The notes beneath the pieces are model-generated. The model saw only the letters and a program-made list of their open reading frames with translations, had not been told where the DNA came from and searched no databases. This document shows, in pieces, positions 41,384-45,032 of a DNA stretch of 45,032 bases. Position numbers and translations under genes: made by a program. Origin of the DNA: Bog-756 sp036553725 (GTDB lineage Bacteria > Actinomycetota > Acidimicrobiia > Acidimicrobiales > RAAP-2). Numbering within the stretch: the stretch's first letter is position 1; the number at the start of each line of letters is the position of its first letter. The stretch spans positions 1 to 45,032 of the forward strand of contig DATBOO010000042.1 of assembly GCA_036553725.1 (NCBI GenBank), written 5' to 3'.

Positions 41384-41456
41384 GACGGTGACTTCGCTCT
41401 GAGACGGTGACTTCGCTCTGAGACGGTGATCGAGCGTTGAGCTGGTGACTGAGTGC
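41381..41456. repeat. Four tandem 19-bp units after the PIG-L gene
   Basis: Units start at 41381, 41400, 41419 and 41438. The first two are identical; the third keeps its first 11 bases; the fourth keeps TGAG and GGTGA. The stop codon of the PIG-L gene is the first TGA. The flanking 41384-41546 contains no gene. Confidence 0.85.
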
Positions 41457-41475
41457 GGACTTTTGACTGAGACAC

Positions 41476-41505
41476 GTCAGCAGGGGCCCGAAGGCCCCCG
41501 CTGAC
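41476..41505 (-). terminator. Strong stem-loop terminator of the HU-H1 gene
   Basis: Thirteen-bp arms at 41476-41488 and 41493-41505 with a single mismatch. Read on the minus strand the loop is TTCG closed by C-G, the extra-stable UUCG tetraloop, and the mismatch becomes a G-U pair. It lies 41 bp after the HU-H1 stop. It can also act on the plus strand after the PIG-L gene, with a CGAA loop. Confidence 0.7.
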
Positions 41506-41546
41506 ACGCTCATGGGCGGGCACCTAGGGTGCTTCGCCCCCGTCGA

Positions 41547-42074
41547 CTACCGCCGGCGAGCCGGCCGCTTGGCTGCCTTGCGGGTGGTCCGCTTGGCTGC
41601 CTTGCGGGCCGGAGCCCGCTTGGCCGTGCGCTTGGCGGCGGTCTTCTTCGCTGCAGTTTTACGGGCCGGAGCCTTGCGGGCCGGAGCCTTCTTCACCGCC
41701 TTTTTGGCTGTCGACTTGCGGGCCGCTGTCTTCCTGGCCGGAGCCTTGCGGACCGTCCTCCTGGCTGCTGCCTTCTTCACTGCCATTGATACTCCCTCCT
41801 TAGGGTTCAACGCCGATTTGAACGTCGAACCGGTGGCGAACCGGACACCTTTCGACGCCGGGATGCGTACCACTGCTCCAGTCCGTGGATTCCGACCCAC
41901 ACGGGAGCCACGGGCGGTCGGGTTGAATGTCCCGAAACCGACCACTGTGACCTTCCGTCCGGACCGAACCTCGGTGACGATCGTGTCCAACAACAGGTCA
42001 ACGACATCTTCAACGGTGCGACGAGACGAATCTGTCGCCTCGGTCACAGCATTGACGAGTTGTGACTTGTTCAC
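41547..42074 (-). CDS. hupB: HU-family nucleoid protein with histone-H1-like tail (HupB-like)
   Basis: A 175-residue protein. Residues 1-92 are a complete HU fold: NKSQLVNAVTEATDSSRRT, VTVVGFGTFNPTARGSRV, GRNPRTGAVVRIPASKGV (DNA-wrapping arm) and TGSTFKSALN. Residues 97-175 are a basic tail of PARK, KAAKR and KTAAKK repeats ending RPARRR, as in mycobacterial HupB/Hlp, which compacts DNA and can be acetylated or methylated on its lysines. GTG 42074 follows a near-perfect AGGAGGTGATC site. Inside the gene, AAGGAGGGA precedes an in-frame ATG at residue 97, the exact domain border. It is the second HU gene in the window and is divergent from the T4CP gene. Confidence 0.93.
   Translation of the reverse strand: MNKSQLVNAVTEATDSSRRTVEDVVDLLLDTIVTEVRSGRKVTVVGFGTFNPTARGSRVGRNPRTGAVVRIPASKGVRFATGSTFKSALNPKEGVSMAVKKAAARRTVRKAPARKTAARKSTAKKAVKKAPARKAPARKTAAKKTAAKRTAKRAPARKAAKRTTRKAAKRPARRR
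41786..41801 (-). promoter_or_regulatory. Internal ribosome-binding site and ATG at the HU/H1 border
   Basis: AAGGAGGGA (41793-41801 on the minus strand) is followed after 6 nt by ATG 41786, in frame with hupB. Translation from it would give a 79-residue free H1-like peptide starting MAVKKAAARR. Confidence 0.55.
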
Positions 42075-42096
42075 GATCACCTCCTCAGCGATACGC

Positions 42097-42122
42097 AACC
42101 CATACCAGCAAAATGGGTTTTT
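42097..42122. other. Hairpin with T-run upstream of hupB
   Basis: AACCCAT (42097-42103) pairs with ATGGGTT (42113-42119) around a 9-nt loop, followed by T residues to 42122 on the plus strand. No plus-strand gene precedes it; on the minus strand it would lie in the hupB leader or promoter. Confidence 0.4.
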
Positions 42123-42138
42123 GTGGCCAGGTCAAGGA

Positions 42139-42196
42139 CCATCGCACGCGAGGCGATGGCGCGTGATGCCGGCGCACGTGGTCGATCCGGACCACG
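42139..42196. other. Two inverted repeats between hupB and the T4CP gene
   Basis: CCATCG/CGATGG (42139-42144, 42154-42159; 9-nt loop) and CGTGGTC/GACCACG (42177-42183, 42190-42196; 6-nt loop). They are the only clear dyads in the 232-bp gap 42075-42306, which becomes visibly AT-richer after 42240. Operator or oriT function is possible, not shown. Confidence 0.45.
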
Positions 42197-42306
42197 CGAC
42201 CGCCGCGACGAACGTGACCGACGCGCGTGCGGACACCACCATGGACAAAAAAGCGTTTGTTTGAAAGGATTATTCGGCGCGGCAGTCCGTTGGCCGTCCT
42301 CGCGGA

Positions 42307-43851
42307 ATGAAACCTCCGCCACCACCGATCGACGCAACAACAGCCGAGGGCGGCGCATATCCCATGCCGAAATATTTTTGGTCAAATTCCCCACATCTGC
42401 TCACTTCGCGGCATCGCGCGGCGTTAGCCGCGTCTGCAGAGGCGGGACATGGCGCATACCTGGGACACGATGAGCGCGGTTGGCGATTCGTCAAACCGCA
42501 ACATTCAGTGATGGTCCTCGGCCCACCGCGATCGGGAAAGACGACCTCCTTCATCATCCCCAATGTGTTGGCGAGCAACGGGCCGGTGGTGTCCACATCC
42601 ACCAAACCCGACGTGATGGATGCCACCTCGTCGGCGCGTTCGGCGCTGGGCGACTGCTGGTTGTTCGATCCCACCGGATCGGTCGAGTCCCCCGGACCGG
42701 TCCGCCCCCTCCGATGGTCACCGCTGCAGTCGTGCAACAGATGGGTCGGCGCGCTATCCGTGGCCCGGTCACTGGTCGAGGTGGGCACGGCGTCGGGCGG
42801 CCGGGGGTCGACGCGGGCCGAAGGCTCGCACTGGAGCGAGCGGGCGCAGGCGCTGCTGGCCCCGCTGCTCCACGCCGCCGCCCTCGATGGATCGACGATG
42901 CGCACCGTCCTGACCTGGGTCGATCGTCACCAGGCCCTGCCCGCCCAGCAGATCCTGGCCGGGGAGGCGGGCCGCACCACCGAACTGGCCCGGAACCTCC
43001 TCGACGGGATCGTGGCCACCGACCCACGGGAATTGAGCGGCATCTGGTCCACGACGTCAGGGGCGCTGACCGGCTTCCGCTCGGAGGCGGCCCTGGAGGC
43101 CACCTCCGACCCCGATTTCGACCCGGCCCGATTCGTGCGCTCGTCCGACACCGTCTACATCGCCGCTCCCGCCCACCGTCAGATCCTGGTCGCCCCCCTG
43201 GTCGTCGGCCTGATCGAGGACATCCGCCAGGCGAGCTACGCACGCGCCGCCGGCCACGGCGACCAGGGACGGCTTGCGGGACCACCGGTCCTCCTGGCCC
43301 TGGACGAAGTGGCCAACATCGCCCCCATCCCCGATCTGCCGGCGATGGTCAGCGAGGGAGGGGGACAGGGCCTGGTCACCCTGGCCTGCTTCCAGGACCT
43401 CTCGCAGGCCCGGAACCGGTGGCCGGGCCAGTCGGACGGATTCCCCTCGCTCTTCGGCACCACGGTCGTCCTTCCCGGCATCGGAGACGTGAAGACGCTC
43501 GAAGGGCTGTCCACGTTGGCCGGTGACGAGGAGATCCCGACCCGGACCATCTCGGCGGGACGCACGCTCACCGACCGGCCGATGGTCGACCTGGTCACCG
43601 GCGGCCGGCCCCAGTTCGGCGAGAGCATGTCGACACAGTGGCGCAGGAGGCTGCCCGCCGACGTGATCGCCAGGGGCACTCCCGGCCATGCGCTGGCCTT
43701 CGACGAGCACAACCATACGGGCTGGATCCCGCTGGCGCCCTCCCATGTGACTGAACCCTGGCGGACACTGCGCCATCAGGCCACCCTCGACCGGCGACCG
43801 CACCGGACGATCGATCGGACCGTCGAGACGGCGTTCGGCATCGGGCGCTGA
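42307..43851 (+). CDS. VirD4/TraG-like type IV coupling protein ATPase, no membrane segments
   Basis: A 514-residue conjugation ATPase. It has VMVLGPPRSGKTTSFIIPNVL (Walker A at residues 71-79), STSTKPDVMDATS, WLFDPTGSVESPGPVRPLRWSP, the TraG/TraM-recognition segment VLLALDEVANIAPIPDLPAMV (Walker B near residue 333) and SEGGGQGLVTLACFQDLSQAR. Coupling proteins bring the relaxase-DNA complex to the type IV channel and energise transfer. Most have two N-terminal membrane helices; here only about 60 hydrophilic residues precede Walker A and none is hydrophobic enough. The 5' end is AT-richer than the rest. ATG 42307 has no good ribosome-binding site; ATG 42364 is an alternative. Either a soluble form or a 5'-truncated gene. 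Confidence 0.8.
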   Translation: MKPPPPPIDATTAEGGAYPMPKYFWSNSPHLLTSRHRAALAASAEAGHGAYLGHDERGWRFVKPQHSVMVLGPPRSGKTTSFIIPNVLASNGPVVSTSTKPDVMDATSSARSALGDCWLFDPTGSVESPGPVRPLRWSPLQSCNRWVGALSVARSLVEVGTASGGRGSTRAEGSHWSERAQALLAPLLHAAALDGSTMRTVLTWVDRHQALPAQQILAGEAGRTTELARNLLDGIVATDPRELSGIWSTTSGALTGFRSEAALEATSDPDFDPARFVRSSDTVYIAAPAHRQILVAPLVVGLIEDIRQASYARAAGHGDQGRLAGPPVLLALDEVANIAPIPDLPAMVSEGGGQGLVTLACFQDLSQARNRWPGQSDGFPSLFGTTVVLPGIGDVKTLEGLSTLAGDEEIPTRTISAGRTLTDRPMVDLVTGGRPQFGESMSTQWRRRLPADVIARGTPGHALAFDEHNHTGWIPLAPSHVTEPWRTLRHQATLDRRPHRTIDRTVETAFGIGR

Positions 43852-43870
43852 CCTCCGGCTCAGCGCCCGA
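43841..43870. terminator. Hairpin formed by the converging stop codons of the T4CP and relaxase genes
   Basis: Perfect 11-bp arms TCGGGCGCTGA (43841-43851) and TCAGCGCCCGA (43860-43870) with an 8-nt loop. Each arm contains the last codons and TGA of one gene, so both proteins end in Gly-Arg. A shared bidirectional terminator is inferred; there is no T-run. Confidence 0.55.
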
Positions 43871-45032
43871 GTGGCCAGGACTCCTCCCGCACCAGCCCGG
43901 GGGCGGCCGGGGCTCCCCGTTGGCGGTCCGGGACGAGCGGTCGGCCGCGGTCGACCGTAACGGCGTCGAGACCCACCACCCTTCCCTCACCCAGCGCCGG
44001 ACCGCTGATGAGCTCGTCGGACAGGCGGTCCACGGCCTTGGACACCGCGTCCCCGCTCCAGCGGGCGTCGCCCGGTGGGCCCGAAGCCTCGGCGATGCGG
44101 TCGGCGACCGACTCGACGACGCGGGCGGACGTTCCCGCCACCGACGCGTCTGCGACGGCCGCCACCAGATGGCGATGTCCCAGGGTCAGGCGGTGGCGGG
44201 CGAGATCTCCCAGGCGGGAGCGGACCCGCTCGGCATCGATCTCGTTGCCGGGCCGCCGGGCCCGCCCGGGCCCGACCACCCGGGTCAGGTCGCCGAGGTC
44301 GAAGCCGAAGTCGGCGGCCCGTTCGCGCCACTCGGCCGTCAGCGACTCGACCGTGCGGTGGCGGTCCTTGTCGGGTCGGGTGGCGTGGAACGCAACCTTC
44401 GACCGGGACGAGCCCCTGGACCGGGATGCCCCTCGTGACGATCCCACCCGGCGCCCCTCGTATTCGTCCATGGCCGCCGATCGCTGCGAAAACAGGCGGC
44501 GCAACGTCCGGTCGACCCCCACCACATCGCCCAGGCCGCTGGCCGGCACCTCCCAGGTGGTCCCGAGCCGGTCACCGAGCTCCAGGCGGAGCCGGGCGTG
44601 GTAGACGGCCTGGGCGGCGCGGGCGTGGGCGAAGACCCGCCGGCTGTCGACCGCCGACCACACCCCGTCGACCCCCTGGGCCACGTTGGCGGTCACCGCG
44701 TGGGTGTGGAGGTGCGGATCCAGGTTGCGGCTGGTCCGATGGAGGAAGTGCCCGGCCACCGCGCCGGTGGAGGCCAGCAGCGCCACCTGCCCGCCCCGGG
44801 TCCGGCGCACCCCGACGGCGCGTCGACCGAGGTAGCCGGTGGCCTCGTCCACCGCCGCCCGGTGGCCGGCCCCGACTTCGACGGCGATCTCGGAGGGGGC
44901 CAGCAGGTGCAGGAGGCTGACCGACTTGGGGGCGGCGAAGACGAGGTCGTAGCCCGCCACCCGCCCGGCCGCCCCGTCGGCACCGGGGTGCCGGCTGAGC
45001 GGCCTCCCCGACCTCGGGTCACGCCCGTCCAG
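43860..45032 (-). CDS. MobF/TrwC-family conjugative relaxase (5' end beyond window)
   Basis: The last 390 residues of a relaxase. VAGYDLVFAAPKSVSLLHLL and GAGHRAAVDEATGYL near the visible start, and LDPHLHTHAVTANVAQG (the three-His metal site of HUH nucleases) around 44700-44730, are TrwC/TraI signatures. The catalytic tyrosines lie upstream, off the window. Relaxases nick oriT and pilot the strand during conjugation. In TrwC the relaxase domain is followed by a RecD-like helicase of more than 500 residues; here only about 200 residues follow and no helicase motif is seen, so this is a relaxase-only form or the helicase has been lost. It converges on the coupling-protein gene. Confidence 0.85.
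   Translation of the reverse strand: MDGRDPRSGRPLSRHPGADGAAGRVAGYDLVFAAPKSVSLLHLLAPSEIAVEVGAGHRAAVDEATGYLGRRAVGVRRTRGGQVALLASTGAVAGHFLHRTSRNLDPHLHTHAVTANVAQGVDGVWSAVDSRRVFAHARAAQAVYHARLRLELGDRLGTTWEVPASGLGDVVGVDRTLRRLFSQRSAAMDEYEGRRVGSSRGASRSRGSSRSKVAFHATRPDKDRHRTVESLTAEWRERAADFGFDLGDLTRVVGPGRARRPGNEIDAERVRSRLGDLARHRLTLGHRHLVAAVADASVAGTSARVVESVADRIAEASGPPGDARWSGDAVSKAVDRLSDELISGPALGEGRVVGLDAVTVDRGRPLVPDRQRGAPAAPGLVREESWPLGR

Noticed and set aside
42097..42122. Intrinsic terminator on the plus strand
   Set aside because: Stem and T-run look right, but no plus-strand transcript is expected there since both flanking genes diverge from the gap; kept only as an unexplained hairpin.
41512..42264. 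Plus-strand 250-codon frame opposite hupB
   Set aside because: Antisense of the Lys/Arg/Ala tail gives an artificial Leu/Ala-rich sequence; the HU fold on the minus strand is certain.
1..45032. tRNA, rRNA, CRISPR arrays and complete insertion sequences
   Set aside because: None seen: no cloverleaf-like sequences with CCA-proximal arms, no regularly spaced repeat-spacer array and no transposase motif on either strand.

Overview
This is a high-GC (roughly 70 % by eye), densely packed chromosome window from an actinobacterium. The lineage rests on marker genes: a SepIVA-type DivIVA protein beside coaD and yceD, a fused one-chain 2-oxoglutarate decarboxylase/dehydrogenase (Kgd type), CofC of coenzyme F420 synthesis, an Rv1264-like adenylate cyclase and an HU protein with a histone-H1-like tail. 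Several starts lie 6-9 nt after a TANNNT -10 hexamer, as in leaderless actinobacterial transcripts. The class Acidimicrobiia is my best guess; no rRNA or tRNA gene is present to settle it.

Layout. (1) 1-6182, minus strand: fakA-like, recG, rsmD, coaD, sepIVA, yceD (cut by the window edge), with 4-8 bp overlaps between the first five genes; rpmB diverges from it. (2) 6571-16531: thiL, pckG, an MFS transporter, a stand-alone Lrp/AsnC ligand-binding domain, an alpha-methylacyl-CoA racemase, galactokinase, a small exported protein, a bacterial PH-domain membrane protein and ddl. (3) 16610-20796: a MurF-type ligase with a long N-terminal membrane domain, translationally coupled to an alpha/beta hydrolase, and divergently a short UvrD-like helicase. 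The divergent promoter pair is overlaid by a perfect 15-bp-arm palindrome. (4) 20809-24886: xthA, fabZ and a Zc3h12a/NYN-type ribonuclease with an H1-like Lys/Ala/Pro linker and an S1 domain; then an M20 peptidase. (5) 24953-33616: kgd, a short HU protein, an alpha/beta hydrolase, the stub of a broken NAD-dependent epimerase gene, a DMT transporter, an acyl-CoA dehydrogenase and rnhB. (6) 33648-41383: an AMP-dependent acyl-CoA ligase, a small helical protein coupled to a GH38 alpha-mannosidase, an adenylate cyclase overlapping it tail to tail, cofC and a PIG-L deacetylase. (7) 41381-45032: 19-bp tandem repeats, a strong terminator, the HU-H1 fusion, then a conjugation module: a VirD4/TraG-like ATPase converging on a MobF (TrwC) relaxase that runs off the right edge.

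Most of the window is housekeeping: ribosome and rRNA maturation, cofactors (CoA, thiamine diphosphate, F420), cell wall (Ddl, MurF), fatty acids (FabZ, acyl-CoA ligase, dehydrogenase, racemase), TCA cycle and gluconeogenesis (Kgd, PckG) and repair (RecG, XthA, UvrD-like). The least ordinary features are the NYN-H1-S1 ribonuclease, the HU-H1 gene with a strong internal ribosome-binding site, the palindrome over a bidirectional promoter, the membrane MurF and the reduced conjugation module with stop codons built into a shared hairpin.
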